DNA of 64,000 nucleotides from positions 4,779,284 to 4,843,283 of the forward strand of contig NZ_CP045997.1 of the NCBI RefSeq assembly GCF_010233585.1. Reading direction: 5' to 3'. The stretch's first letter is position 1; each line of letters starts with the position of its first letter. Made by a program: the position numbers and the translations under genes. The notes below the pieces were generated by a model that was not told the DNA's origin, ran no database searches, and saw only the letters and a list, made by a program, of their open reading frames with translations. Below are positions 1 through 9,402 of this stretch, piece by piece. This stretch comes from Spirosoma endbachense. GTDB taxonomy: Bacteria; Bacteroidota; Bacteroidia; Cytophagales; Spirosomataceae.

Positions 1-1
1 T

Positions 2-2746
2 GTGCCCGTTATTCGGATGGGGATTCGTGCGAATCTGGAAGCGACCAAACTCTATGATCTGGTCGATGATCAGATTCGGACACAGCTGACAAAAGTAGAC
101 GGCGTCGGTCAGGTTACACTGACGGGTGGCCGCGAGCGCGAAATCCGGATTGGTATCGATCCGAATAAACTGAAGCTTTATAACCTGTCGCTGGCACAGG
201 TAACACAGGCGGTCAACTCGGCCAACCTCGATTACCCAACCGGTCGTATCGAAACCGATCAGGCTCAGTATGCCATCCGGCTGGCTGGTAAATTTACCGA
301 CATCAACCAGATTCGGAATGCTGCTCTGATCACATCGGCCACGGGCACGAAAGTCGTACTGAACGATGTAGCAACCGTGACAGATGGTGTTGCCGACGCA
401 ACAACCATTAACCGGATCAATGGACGCGAATCCATCGGTATATCCATTCAGAAACAAACGGATGCCAACGCGGTAGCGATCAGTCAGCAGGTGCGGGGCA
501 TTCTGGGCGGTATTGAAAAACAATATGCCAACATTGGACTGAAATTCGAGATTACCAGCGATTCGTCGACCTATACACTTGCTTCGGCCGACGGGGTAAT
601 ATTTGATCTTGAATTTGCGGTGGTGCTCGTGGCGCTGGTGATGCTGCTCTTTTTGCACAGCATCCGAAATGCCTTTATCGTTATGGTGTCGGTACCGGCT
701 TCGATTATCTCGGTCTTCGTGCCGATGTATGTGCTCGGTTTCACGCTGAACCTGATGACGTTGATGGCCCTGTCGCTGGTGGTCGGTATTCTGGTCGATG
801 ACTCGATTGTGGTACTGGAAAATATCTACCGGCACCTCGAAATGGGTAAAAACCGACGGACGGCTGCACTCGATGGCCGGAATGAAATTGGTTTCACGGC
901 GGTGGCCATTACAATGGTAGACGTGGTGGTGTTTCTGCCACTTGTCTTTGTACAGGGACTGATCGCGAATATCATTCGTGAATTCTCGCTGGTAGTGGTG
1001 TTTTCAACGCTCATGTCGCTGGTGGTGTCGTTTACCATTACACCCTTACTGGCCTCACGATTTGCGAAAGAAACAGATCTCAATGGACCTGGTTTGGGCA
1101 AGCGGTTTTTGTCATGGTTCGAGCGGCAGTTCGATTCACTCAAGCATGGGTATGCCCGACTACTGATCTGGAGCCTTCGCCATAAACGCTGGGTATATCT
1201 TACGGCTATTGTGCTCCTTATCGGGTCGTTTGGCCTGGTTGGTGGAGGATTTATTGGGACGACGTTCTTCCCACAGAGCGATCAGGGCGAATTTATCGTG
1301 CAGATTGAGGGCGAACCATTCAACAGCCTGGCCGAGACGAACCGTATCTGTCAGAAGATCGAGAAGCAACTGATGGGTAATAAACTGGTCAGGAAAGTCA
1401 ACAGCAACGTTGGCTATTCGAGTTCGGCATCGGGTGGAGGACTGGGTTCAACACCCTATCATAAAGCAGAAATTACGGTAACCATTGTTCCGAAACAGGA
1501 GCGTATTATTTCGATTGAACAATTTGCTGCTCAAACGAAAGCGGAGATTCTGAAAACGCCCGGCCTGAACGTAAAATCGGCACCAGTAGGCATTACGGGT
1601 GGCGCTAATGCCGCTCCGATTCAAATTCTGTTGCAGGGCAATACGCAGCAGGAGCTACAACAGGCAGCGGCCATTGTGAAGCAGGTCGTGAAATCGGTAA
1701 GCGGAACCACCGATGTCGAATTAGCCGTAGACGATCCGAAGCCGGAACTCAAAGTAAACCTCGACCGGCGTAAAATGGCGCAATATGGGGTTTCCGTAGC
1801 GAATGTAGGGGCGACGTTACAAACCGCTTTTTCGGGAAATACAGACAGTAAATACCGGGTTGGTAGTCGCGATTACGATATTCGGGTAGAGCTGAATAGA
1901 TTCAACCGCCAGAGTAAAGACGATGTTGGTAATCTTACGGTGCCCGATGCGCAGGGCAAACTAATCGAAGTCCGGCAGATTGCTGATTTGCAACTCGGTA
2001 CGGGGGCCACTCAATTGACACGGTATAACCGGGTTGGTTCTCTGTTCGTTAACGCCAACGTGGTGGGTCGCCCAACGGGGACGGTCGGTACGGAGATTGA
2101 TAATATTCTGAAGACCAAAGAGTTGCCCGGTGGCGTAACCTATAAACTAAAGGGCGATCTGGAACGTCAGTCAGATGCTTTCAGTAGTCTGGGTATTGCG
2201 CTGGGACTGGCTATTACGTTTGTGTACTTGCTGATGGTTGCCTTGTATAATTCGTATTTCCGGCCGTTTGTGGTCCTGTTCTCCATTCCGATGGCCATTA
2301 TTGGGGCATTTCTGGCGTTGGCGCTGGCCGAGCAGCCTATTTCGTTCTTCGTTATGCTGGGTATGATCATGCTGATTGGTCTGGTGGCTAAGAACGCTAT
2401 TCTGCTGGTAGACTTTGCCAACGCGCAGAAAGAAGAAGGGAAAAGTACGGTTGATGCACTCGTGGAAGCAGGTCGTGAACGGATTCGCCCGATTTTGATG
2501 ACGACCATCGCTATGGCTATTGGTCTGCTACCGATGGCACTGGCTACGGGCGATGGTTCGGAATCGAAGAATGGATTGGCCTGGGTTATTATCGGTGGAC
2601 TTATCAGTTCGCTGCTGTTAACGCTGGTACTGGTTCCGACTGTATACCTGACATTTGAGAATATTTTTAATAGTTTCCGCCGTTTTTATGGACGAGTGAC
2701 AGGCAAAAAAGATAAGCCAGTATCCGCAAATCCAGCAGAGGTATAA
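2..2746 (+). CDS. RND efflux transporter, inner-membrane pump (partial, N-terminus missing)
   Basis: This is a proton-driven inner-membrane pump of the AcrB/MexB (HAE1) family that would work with a periplasmic adaptor and an outer-membrane channel. The reading frame is open from the window edge, so the first TM helix and start of the porter domain lie outside. Visible are a porter domain (to about residue 190), a TM block with the conserved GILVDDSIVVLEN helix near residue 260, a second porter domain (about 430-720), and a second TM block with the VAKNAILLVDFAN helix near residue 800. About 914 of the usual 1040 or so residues are present. A strong terminator follows. The substrate cannot be told from sequence. 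No adaptor gene is visible because it would lie upstream. Confidence 0.93.
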   Translation: MPVIRMGIRANLEATKLYDLVDDQIRTQLTKVDGVGQVTLTGGREREIRIGIDPNKLKLYNLSLAQVTQAVNSANLDYPTGRIETDQAQYAIRLAGKFTDINQIRNAALITSATGTKVVLNDVATVTDGVADATTINRINGRESIGISIQKQTDANAVAISQQVRGILGGIEKQYANIGLKFEITSDSSTYTLASADGVIFDLEFAVVLVALVMLLFLHSIRNAFIVMVSVPASIISVFVPMYVLGFTLNLMTLMALSLVVGILVDDSIVVLENIYRHLEMGKNRRTAALDGRNEIGFTAVAITMVDVVVFLPLVFVQGLIANIIREFSLVVVFSTLMSLVVSFTITPLLASRFAKETDLNGPGLGKRFLSWFERQFDSLKHGYARLLIWSLRHKRWVYLTAIVLLIGSFGLVGGGFIGTTFFPQSDQGEFIVQIEGEPFNSLAETNRICQKIEKQLMGNKLVRKVNSNVGYSSSASGGGLGSTPYHKAEITVTIVPKQERIISIEQFAAQTKAEILKTPGLNVKSAPVGITGGANAAPIQILLQGNTQQELQQAAAIVKQVVKSVSGTTDVELAVDDPKPELKVNLDRRKMAQYGVSVANVGATLQTAFSGNTDSKYRVGSRDYDIRVELNRFNRQSKDDVGNLTVPDAQGKLIEVRQIADLQLGTGATQLTRYNRVGSLFVNANVVGRPTGTVGTEIDNILKTKELPGGVTYKLKGDLERQSDAFSSLGIALGLAITFVYLLMVALYNSYFRPFVVLFSIPMAIIGAFLALALAEQPISFFVMLGMIMLIGLVAKNAILLVDFANAQKEEGKSTVDALVEAGRERIRPILMTTIAMAIGLLPMALATGDGSESKNGLAWVIIGGLISSLLLTLVLVPTVYLTFENIFNSFRRFYGRVTGKKDKPVSANPAEV

Positions 2747-2800
2747 ACCAAACTGGTCTCTCGCTGGAAGCTATTCTACAGCTTTGGGCGATAATTATTA

Positions 2801-2843
2801 AATCAAAAAGCCGCCTATTTTAACAGTAGGCGGCTTTTTGATT
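2801..2843 (+). terminator. Bidirectional rho-independent-type terminator after the RND pump
   Basis: A perfect 17-bp inverted repeat (2801-2817 and 2827-2843) with a 9-nt loop. The GC core AGCCGCCTA is flanked by A-tracts and T-tracts on both arms. It lies 55 bp after the pump stop codon and 128 bp before the porin start, so it separates the two transcripts. Confidence 0.85.
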
Positions 2844-2971
2844 TTACTTCCTAAAAATATAACGGCATAATACGCGATGTTATCCTAAGTTTAATCACAA
2901 TTTAACGAACGGCCGGACTTATCTCCTTACCGTGATCAAAGCTTTATTGAATTTCCAAAAACAGAAGTAGC

Positions 2972-4408
2972 ATGAATAAAACCGCGAAAACTGTGTGGCT
3001 TGGGGCACTTTTATTAACCAGCCAGTTTGCCTTTGCTCAACAACCCATTACCCCATCAGTCGATACGCCTGTTGACAGACCAGTTACTACTCCAAAGACA
3101 TCAGCCGAAAAAAACGAGTTGAAATTCAACCTCAACGAATCGGGTTCGCACTTTTTTAAAGCTACGTTTCTGAATCAGGCCTGGTTGCAGTTCAACCAGA
3201 ATAACCCCGGATCGACCGTTATCGGTATTCCAAAGGATAATACGTTCTCCATTGGCCTACGTCGGACACGAATCCAGATGTTCGGCCAACTCAGCGACCA
3301 CGTTTTCCTGTACTTTCAGTTTGGGATGAACAACTTTAACTACCTGAATGGTGGATTTAATCAAACGGCATCATCGCAGCGAAAAATACAGGCTTTCTTC
3401 CACGATGCAGTTGGCGAATATTTAGTGTTCAAGAACAAAAATTACCTGAACATTGGCGCTGGTTTGACCATTGTGAATGGACTTTCGCGGTTCAGTGCAC
3501 CCAGCGTGGGTACCATCATGACGATGGATGTACCCGTATTTGCGCAGGCTACCGTTGATCAAACGGACCAGTTTTCCCGCAAATTGAGCCTCTATGCTCG
3601 TGGACAGGTTGGCCACCTCGATTACCGTGTGGCTATCAGCGACCCTTTCCCAATCCAGACCAATGGTTCAGCATTACCTGCTTATGGACCTAATTCTATT
3701 TTCGCGTTAAAAGGCCACAATAAACAATTCCAGGGATTATTGATGTGGCAATTCTTCGATAAGGAAGCGCACCAGACACCTGGCTACAATACGGGTACGT
3801 ATCTGGGAACTAAGAAAGTATTTAACCTGGAAGCTGGGTTTATTACTCAGAAAGACGCGATGGTGCGCGTGGCCGCACCCGGTGATACGACTTATCAGAA
3901 CATGAACCTGTGGTCGATTGCTTCCTTTCTGGATATGCCCCTGAATCGGGAAAAAGGAACGGCTCTTAACGCCTACCTTGGTTATTTCCACACCGATTAT
4001 GGAACGAATTACCTCCGTTTCAACGGTGCGATGAACCCAGCCAGTGATATTGCGGCCGCGCAGCGACCCGGTGCATTAGGTGGCACCCAGGGCAATGCGT
4101 TCCCAATGTTCGGAACGGGTAATGTGGTATACGGTCAGTTTGGCTACCTCCTGAAACGAGATCTGTTTGGTCCCGGTAATGGCACGCTAATGCCTTACGT
4201 ACAGGCTCAAATTGCTACGTATCAGCGCGTATCAAACACGCTTGGCGTTTACAATATCGGCGTCAATTACCTGATTAAAGGCCATAATGGTAAGCTTACA
4301 CTCGATTACCAGAATCGACCTTACTATGAGCCATCATCGGGCACTTCACAAATTTCTTCGGGTGGTCGACGTGGTCAGTTGATCCTGCAATATCAAGTGT
4401 TTATTTAG
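2972..4408 (+). CDS. Outer-membrane porin (phosphate-selective porin O/P-like)
   Basis: A 478-residue exported beta-barrel protein. A signal peptide with a hydrophobic core (WLGALLLTSQFAFA) is followed by a Thr/Pro-rich linker and then alternating amphipathic strands. Typical motifs include RRTRIQMFGQLSDHVFLYFQFG near residues 92-115 and a C-terminal strand ending in an aromatic-hydrophobic pattern (YQVFI), as expected for Bam-inserted barrels. In Bacteroidota such proteins are annotated as porin or OprP-like. Phosphate selectivity is not demonstrable here because no phosphate genes adjoin it. It is a single-gene transcript bounded by hairpins on both sides. Confidence 0.8.
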   Translation: MNKTAKTVWLGALLLTSQFAFAQQPITPSVDTPVDRPVTTPKTSAEKNELKFNLNESGSHFFKATFLNQAWLQFNQNNPGSTVIGIPKDNTFSIGLRRTRIQMFGQLSDHVFLYFQFGMNNFNYLNGGFNQTASSQRKIQAFFHDAVGEYLVFKNKNYLNIGAGLTIVNGLSRFSAPSVGTIMTMDVPVFAQATVDQTDQFSRKLSLYARGQVGHLDYRVAISDPFPIQTNGSALPAYGPNSIFALKGHNKQFQGLLMWQFFDKEAHQTPGYNTGTYLGTKKVFNLEAGFITQKDAMVRVAAPGDTTYQNMNLWSIASFLDMPLNREKGTALNAYLGYFHTDYGTNYLRFNGAMNPASDIAAAQRPGALGGTQGNAFPMFGTGNVVYGQFGYLLKRDLFGPGNGTLMPYVQAQIATYQRVSNTLGVYNIGVNYLIKGHNGKLTLDYQNRPYYEPSSGTSQISSGGRRGQLILQYQVFI

Positions 4409-4420
4409 TGCCTGAAAACC

Positions 4421-4460
4421 AATAAGTCCCCGCCGGAAGATCATCTGGCGGGGACTTATT
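4421..4460. terminator. Bidirectional terminator between convergent genes
   Basis: A perfect 14-bp inverted repeat (4421-4434 and 4447-4460) with GC-rich core TCCCCGCC and a 12-nt loop. It fills the whole 52-bp gap between the porin stop and the oxidoreductase stop on the other strand, with A/T-rich outer arms suitable for termination in both directions. Confidence 0.8.
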
Positions 4461-5087
4461 TTATAAGTTGGCCAGCGTTTCCTGGGCTTCGGTTGCGGTT
4501 AACTCTTTGCCATATAAGGGCGCGTTAGGCTCTAGCTTTCGCCCGCCTTCGCGGAGTGAACCCGCATCGATGGGGGCAAAGCCTATTGCTCGGATTAGGT
4601 CTGACACGATTGCTTTGGCGTTTAAATCATTCCCGGCAACGAAGATCGCCCGGCGTTCGGCTTCGGGTTTCGAAACGTCGCCCAGTTCGGCTAAATGCTT
4701 AAACCAGATCGTATTGAAGGCTTTGACCAGCCGGGTGTCGGGAAGGCGACGGGCGACTTCCTCGCTCGATGTTGACTCGCCCAGATCAATAACGCTGCCA
4801 CCCGTGCTGTAGGGATTCATGGCGTCGATTACCACTTTATTCGCGACCAGATCGGGGTGAGGGAGTGCTTCGGGTGATCGCCAGGGAACCGCCAGCAAGA
4901 CAATTTCGCCGAAAGCGGCTGCATTGTCAACGGTTTCGGCACGGGCCTGTGGACCCAGTTCATTAATAACATCTTTCAATGATTCGGGACCGCGCGAGTT
5001 ACTTAAGGCAACCTCATGACCGGCGTTGACCAGCAAACGGGCGATTGTATGGCCGATGTTACCGGCCCCGATTACTCCAATCTTCAT
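4461..5087 (-). CDS. NADP-dependent oxidoreductase, F420-reductase-like fold
   Basis: A 208-residue Rossmann-fold protein beginning with GVIGAGNIGHTIARLLVNAGH, with dinucleotide-binding glycines at residues 6-11. The following SNSRGPESL segment is typical of NADP-binding members of the coenzyme F420-dependent NADP oxidoreductase family (PF03807). The VLLAVPW segment and the VIDAMNPY motif also match that family. Bacteroidota do not generally make F420, so these homologues are usually called NADPH-dependent reductases of unknown substrate. It has no obvious operon partner; the histidine kinase gene upstream is on the same strand 73 bp away. Confidence 0.8.
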   Translation of the reverse strand: MKIGVIGAGNIGHTIARLLVNAGHEVALSNSRGPESLKDVINELGPQARAETVDNAAAFGEIVLLAVPWRSPEALPHPDLVANKVVIDAMNPYSTGGSVIDLGESTSSEEVARRLPDTRLVKAFNTIWFKHLAELGDVSKPEAERRAIFVAGNDLNAKAIVSDLIRAIGFAPIDAGSLREGGRKLEPNAPLYGKELTATEAQETLANL

Positions 5088-5160
5088 GATACGTTGGGAG
5101 TTAGTTAGTGACTAACTAACATGAAAAGAGGGGGTAATGGTGCAGATTTTTGATGATAAC

Positions 5161-6297
5161 TTATTTGTTGAATAATAATGGGTTTTCTGTTGCCGTTGCC
5201 TTTGAGCTGGTAGGTAGTGATAACGACCGAAGCTGTATGTAAAGATCAACGGAATAAGCACTATCGGTATCGTTAACCTGAAGGGAGTATCGGCCTGGAT
5301 ATAGCATCGTTAGCCGTTTACGAACATTAGCCAGCCCCAACCCATTCGTAGTTGACTTTTGGGTCTGGGGTTTACTATTCGACACGTGCAAATGAAGTCG
5401 CTCATTCTGTAACTGAACGGAAATCGTGACCAAGGCTTTTTTTGTGGTGTTCTCAACACCATGCTTAAAGGCATTTTCGACAAACGTGATCAGAATAAAT
5501 GGGGCGATTTGTAGGGGTTTATCAATCGTATCGAGTAACTCTATCGTTAACGAAAGGCGTTTGCCCGTTCGTAGCTTTTCCAAGGCCACATAGTCGCGTA
5601 TAAAATCCAGTTCCCTCGTAAGCGGTACTAATGCTTCGCTGGTTTCGTACAGTGTATACCGCATCATGCCCGACAGTTGCTGCACAATTTGAGCGGCTCG
5701 CGGGTTTTCTTCTTCGGTCAGGGCGTAGATGCTATTCAGTACATTGAACAGAAAATGAGGATTAACCTGACTTTTAAGATAATTGTATTCCAGTTGAGTG
5801 TGGAGAATTTGCCGACGGTAAGCTTCTACACCAGCCCACAACAGGAGCGGAAAGAGCGTCATCAGCATCGGGAAACGCACCAGTCGCATCAGAGTATTGA
5901 AGGAGAACAGCGTTTGCCAGTACTGGTCTTTATGCTGGATAAAGTGATAGGCTGCACCCGAAAAGTCATCGACATTTGTGTAGTGATAGACCTGAATGGC
6001 TGTTACAAAATAATAGGTATACGTAAGCCAGTAATAAGCCAATAGGCCAGGAAGCAGGAAAATAAGTCTGGTCCCAACGTTTCGGAATAGCCAGACCAAC
6101 ATATAATATTGCATCGCCACACCGGCCACTTCGCGTAAATATGGCGCCCAGGTACCTATTGTAAATCCTCCTTGCCCAAACCAGGATAGATAGAAAATGC
6201 CCACTAAGGTGCCAATACCAGCCAGCATCAGGGCATGAAACAGAAGCCGTATATAACCCCGGTATCGGATTTCGTTCGTGAGCAGGCTTAGTAGCAT
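5161..6297 (-). CDS. LytS/YehU-type sensor histidine kinase
   Basis: A membrane sensor kinase with several N-terminal TM helices, then the His_kinase (PF06580) motif NPHFLFNVLNS, with the phospho-accepting His about residue 181. A HATPase domain follows with N-box ENAFKHGVEN and G-box GLGLANVRKRL. I start it at the ATG at 6297 because the upstream in-frame extension (to 6423) has no membrane or family-like sequence and runs into the divergent promoter region of the S41 peptidase. Its likely partner is the LytTR response regulator at 7943-8701, which is on the same strand but separated from it by the peptidase gene on the other strand. Confidence 0.88.
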   Translation of the reverse strand: MLLSLLTNEIRYRGYIRLLFHALMLAGIGTLVGIFYLSWFGQGGFTIGTWAPYLREVAGVAMQYYMLVWLFRNVGTRLIFLLPGLLAYYWLTYTYYFVTAIQVYHYTNVDDFSGAAYHFIQHKDQYWQTLFSFNTLMRLVRFPMLMTLFPLLLWAGVEAYRRQILHTQLEYNYLKSQVNPHFLFNVLNSIYALTEEENPRAAQIVQQLSGMMRYTLYETSEALVPLTRELDFIRDYVALEKLRTGKRLSLTIELLDTIDKPLQIAPFILITFVENAFKHGVENTTKKALVTISVQLQNERLHLHVSNSKPQTQKSTTNGLGLANVRKRLTMLYPGRYSLQVNDTDSAYSVDLYIQLRSLSLPTSSKATATENPLLFNK

Positions 6298-6493
6298 AGG
6301 CTGATTGGTTTTAAGACAAAGATTTGACTCCTGTCCGGCTAAAGCAAATACATTCGCTGGATGTCGATAGTTAATCGTTGAAATGCCAGGCGATAGATTC
6401 ATCGAAAAAAAAAGCATGTTCATCGAAAAAAATAGACCAGGGCTTGACAGATGACCAATTTTAGGCCATCATCTATTAAACGAAACGCTTCCG

Positions 6494-7939
6494 ATGCCCA
6501 ACTTACGTTTTTTACTGCTCTGGTTTCTGGTACTAAATGCAATTGTATTGAAAGCACAGCCCAATTGCGGGTGCGTCAGTAATTTTGATGCTATTGTCAG
6601 GAAAGTTCAGCTCAATTATGCTGGTTTTATGGATAAGACCAGTGGAAAGAAACAGATAGCCTATAATCGGTTGTGCGATAGCCTTCGTACGGTGGCTGCC
6701 CGCACGACTGTTGAGGGTACCTGTTTTGATTTGCTGACTGCCTACACATTATTTTTCCAGGACAGGCATCTGCAACTGGGCAACTATCAAACCGCCAAAC
6801 TACCCAGAACCTACGAGCCACTAACACTGGATAAGGCTCGACAGCTGACGCGTAATGCCCGCAGAGAAGAGCCAGTGGGCATTTGGCGCAGCGAGAATGG
6901 TAAAGTTGAGGTTGCTATTTTGCATCAGCCGGGCCGTTCCACCAATGGATTCGATTATCAGGGTATTGTTCTGAGCAGCCAGGACACTACTATTCGGCCG
7001 GGGCTGGAATTGTTCAGAGCCAAACGGCGTGGGCAGTCCTATTACGTAAAAGCCATCTTGGCTGGACGCAGTAATCACCAGCCCCCAACAAAGCAGCATG
7101 GTAATATTTTCTATGCCTATTGGGGGATGACGCTTATTCGCGAATTCCCGTTTACATCAACAGCCGCTGAACAGGCCGAACTCGCTGCCAATCGGATCAA
7201 TAACGGGTTTTATGTAAAACCGCTGGCCAACGATGTTGCCCTGATCAGTTTGCGCCGTGGCTTTTCGCTCTCCGATAAAGTTATGGATTCGGTGCTGCGC
7301 TATCATGAGCCTATGCTTAGTCAAACTCCCAACCTGATTATCGACCTGCGCGACAACGGCGGAGGGAATAATACCTGGGAAAAACTCTTGCCCTACGTTT
7401 ATTCGAAACCTGTTACGTGGCCGGGAGGGTGGCTCATGCGATCGTCGGTCGATAACATCCAGATGATCGAACGGGATTCAGGCTACTATACACCAGCCCA
7501 ATGGGCCAAAGAAAAGCTATTCGTGGAGCAGTTGAAGCAACACATGGGCGAACTGGTCAATAATGGTAGTGCTGATGTAACGATAAAACTCGACAATGTT
7601 CGCCCAAATCCCCGGCGGGTAGTCGTGCTTATCAACGATGTGTGCGCCAGTAGCTCAGAGTTTATCATTCAGATTGCCAAGCAGAGTCCCGGTGTTTCGG
7701 TGATAGGTAGCCCCACGTCGGGTATGATGGATTACGGCGATCTACGACACCCGCTACCGCTTCCCTGCCCCGACTTACGATTGGTGGTCCCGATGGCCAA
7801 ATCGCCCTGGACCGACACGGCTCCAATCGATCCAACGGGTATTCTGCCCGATATCAGCCTGGCTCACCTGCCCGAATCGGAGTGGCTGGACGTCGCCGTA
7901 AAGCAGCTCCAGTCCGGAAAGCTGCCTGCCAAGCCGTAA
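6494..7939 (+). CDS. S41 family peptidase, secreted
   Basis: A 481-residue exported protein with a signal peptide (LLLWFLVLNAIVLKAQ). The C-terminal half is the tail-specific protease-like S41 domain: LIIDLRDNGGGNN, then VVVLINDVCASSSEFIIQIAK, which supplies the candidate nucleophilic Ser and nearby Lys, then GSPTSGMMDYG. No PDZ domain is obvious; the N-terminal 200 residues are specific to Bacteroidota S41 proteins. It is transcribed divergently from the LytS kinase and ends 3 bp before the LytTR regulator stop on the other strand. A regulatory link to the two-component pair is inferred only from position. Confidence 0.83.
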   Translation: MPNLRFLLLWFLVLNAIVLKAQPNCGCVSNFDAIVRKVQLNYAGFMDKTSGKKQIAYNRLCDSLRTVAARTTVEGTCFDLLTAYTLFFQDRHLQLGNYQTAKLPRTYEPLTLDKARQLTRNARREEPVGIWRSENGKVEVAILHQPGRSTNGFDYQGIVLSSQDTTIRPGLELFRAKRRGQSYYVKAILAGRSNHQPPTKQHGNIFYAYWGMTLIREFPFTSTAAEQAELAANRINNGFYVKPLANDVALISLRRGFSLSDKVMDSVLRYHEPMLSQTPNLIIDLRDNGGGNNTWEKLLPYVYSKPVTWPGGWLMRSSVDNIQMIERDSGYYTPAQWAKEKLFVEQLKQHMGELVNNGSADVTIKLDNVRPNPRRVVVLINDVCASSSEFIIQIAKQSPGVSVIGSPTSGMMDYGDLRHPLPLPCPDLRLVVPMAKSPWTDTAPIDPTGILPDISLAHLPESEWLDVAVKQLQSGKLPAKP

Positions 7940-7942
7940 AAG

Positions 7943-8701
7943 CTAGGCCACTAACCACCGTCGAATCTGATCTTTTACCGTATCCCGATAGCTTGACCCA
8001 ATAACCAGATCACGGCCATTGGTGAGTACTATTGAATTTCCTTCGACTGTTTTGACATGCTTCAACTGAACCAGAAATGAACGATTAATACGCAAAAAAC
8101 GGTCAGCAGGCAGATTTTCGGTTAGTTTGTTCATCGTAAGATTCGTAACGACAAACCGATCGGGCAGGAAAATCTTGATGTAATCACCCAGAGCCTCGGC
8201 CATGATGATGTCATCGAATCGAATTTGCTCCAGCTTTTTATCCGTTTTCAAGTAGATGAATTCATTCGTAAGCTCAGGGGCCGGTTGATCCGCTACGGCT
8301 GGAGGGGAGGGGGGAGTAATACCCGCTTTCGCTTGTGGGAATCGCTCTTTGACCCGGCCAATAGCTTTCAGAAATCGGTCGAACGGAATGGGCTTGAGCA
8401 AGTAATCGGTTATGCCAAAATCAAATCCGTCGAGTGCATGATTGGGATTGGCCGTTGTCAGAATTACGGCGGGATGAGGGGTTGGGTAGGCCCGCAAAAA
8501 TTCAATGCCTGTCATTTCAGGCATATTGATGTCCAACAGAATAAGATCGGCCTGGAGGGCGGGCAATTGCTCAAATGCTTCAATGGCATCGTCGAATGTG
8601 GCGATTAATTGAAGCGATGGCACACGACGAACATACTTTTCGAGTAGCTCCTGCGCCAGGGGTTCGTCTTCAATAATGACGCAACGGAGGGAGGATTGCA
8701 T
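7943..8701 (-). CDS. LytTR-family response regulator
   Basis: A 252-residue regulator. The receiver domain (about residues 6-120) has acidic residues EDE, the phospho-acceptor in LILLDINMPEMTG, the switch residue in ILTTAN, and the lysine in YLLKPI. The LytTR DNA-binding domain (about 150-250) contains FIYLKTDKKLEQIRFDDI and FLRINRSFLV. It would be phosphorylated by a LytS-type kinase such as that at 5161-6297. It starts 2 bp after the stop codon of the Uma2-type gene on the same strand, so the two are probably co-transcribed. Confidence 0.9.
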   Translation of the reverse strand: MQSSLRCVIIEDEPLAQELLEKYVRRVPSLQLIATFDDAIEAFEQLPALQADLILLDINMPEMTGIEFLRAYPTPHPAVILTTANPNHALDGFDFGITDYLLKPIPFDRFLKAIGRVKERFPQAKAGITPPSPPAVADQPAPELTNEFIYLKTDKKLEQIRFDDIIMAEALGDYIKIFLPDRFVVTNLTMNKLTENLPADRFLRINRSFLVQLKHVKTVEGNSIVLTNGRDLVIGSSYRDTVKDQIRRWLVA

Positions 8702-8703
8702 GG

Positions 8704-9366
8704 CTAGTTTAATAGACTTTGTAAAGCACTCTGATTCGCGTCTTTATCAAAAATAGCCCGTATCGGGATTATAAACCCCTGAATAGTCAGCGCTGTTATT
8801 GTATCATTGAGATGAAAATTCCCAACAGCGTCGAAAGCCATAAATTCCTCATCTAGTTGAAATTGCTCGACAGTTTGCCGTATCGGATCAACTAACCAGT
8901 ATTCACGGACACCGTGCGACGCATAATCTTCGAACTTAATCCCGCGGTCGCGTTTGGCCGTTCCTTTCGATAGAACTTCAACGATTAAGTCAGGGGCTGG
9001 ATGCTGCATGGTTTCGTCATCGAACTCGTCGGCTACCTCCTTACGCCAAAAGCAAATGTCAGGTTCATAGTCGTTGCGGGTCAGCGAAACCATCGCTTTC
9101 TCAATATCGACTTCTCCCAAATTGTGTTGACTTACAAAGTTTTGTAACAGATTGAAGAGATACTTACTCGCTCGTAAATGCCCACGTTTAACAGGCGAAT
9201 GCATAATGACTTTACCATTGATAAACTCAGCTTTTACATCATCTGTTAGCCACTCATAGAACTCTTGCCGTCGTTTTTTCTCATCATTCAGAACTGCCTG
9301 AACGCGATTGATAATCAATTGTGCGTCTGGAGCATCAAGGAGTTCGGTTATGAGTTCGTCGGTCAT
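8704..9366 (-). CDS. Uma2-family (DUF820) restriction-endonuclease-fold protein
   Basis: A 220-residue protein of the Uma2/DUF820 family (PF05685), which has a PD-(D/E)XK nuclease fold. Visible family motifs are EFINGKVIMHSPV, the acidic YEPDICFW, APDLIVEVLSKGT (candidate catalytic Glu) and KFEDYASHGVREYWLVDP. The family is expanded in cyanobacteria and some Bacteroidota, and its role is unknown. A single copy sits directly upstream of the LytTR regulator with a 2-bp gap. No transposase or inverted repeats were seen around it. Confidence 0.85.
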   Translation of the reverse strand: MTDELITELLDAPDAQLIINRVQAVLNDEKKRRQEFYEWLTDDVKAEFINGKVIMHSPVKRGHLRASKYLFNLLQNFVSQHNLGEVDIEKAMVSLTRNDYEPDICFWRKEVADEFDDETMQHPAPDLIVEVLSKGTAKRDRGIKFEDYASHGVREYWLVDPIRQTVEQFQLDEEFMAFDAVGNFHLNDTITALTIQGFIIPIRAIFDKDANQSALQSLLN

Positions 9367-9402
9367 GTTGTAATAGGGTTCTTACGTGAAGATACAAAAA
9401 AC

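Noticed and set aside
8704..9366. Uma2 gene as part of a transposon
   Set aside because: No transposase, inverted repeat or target duplication visible on either side.
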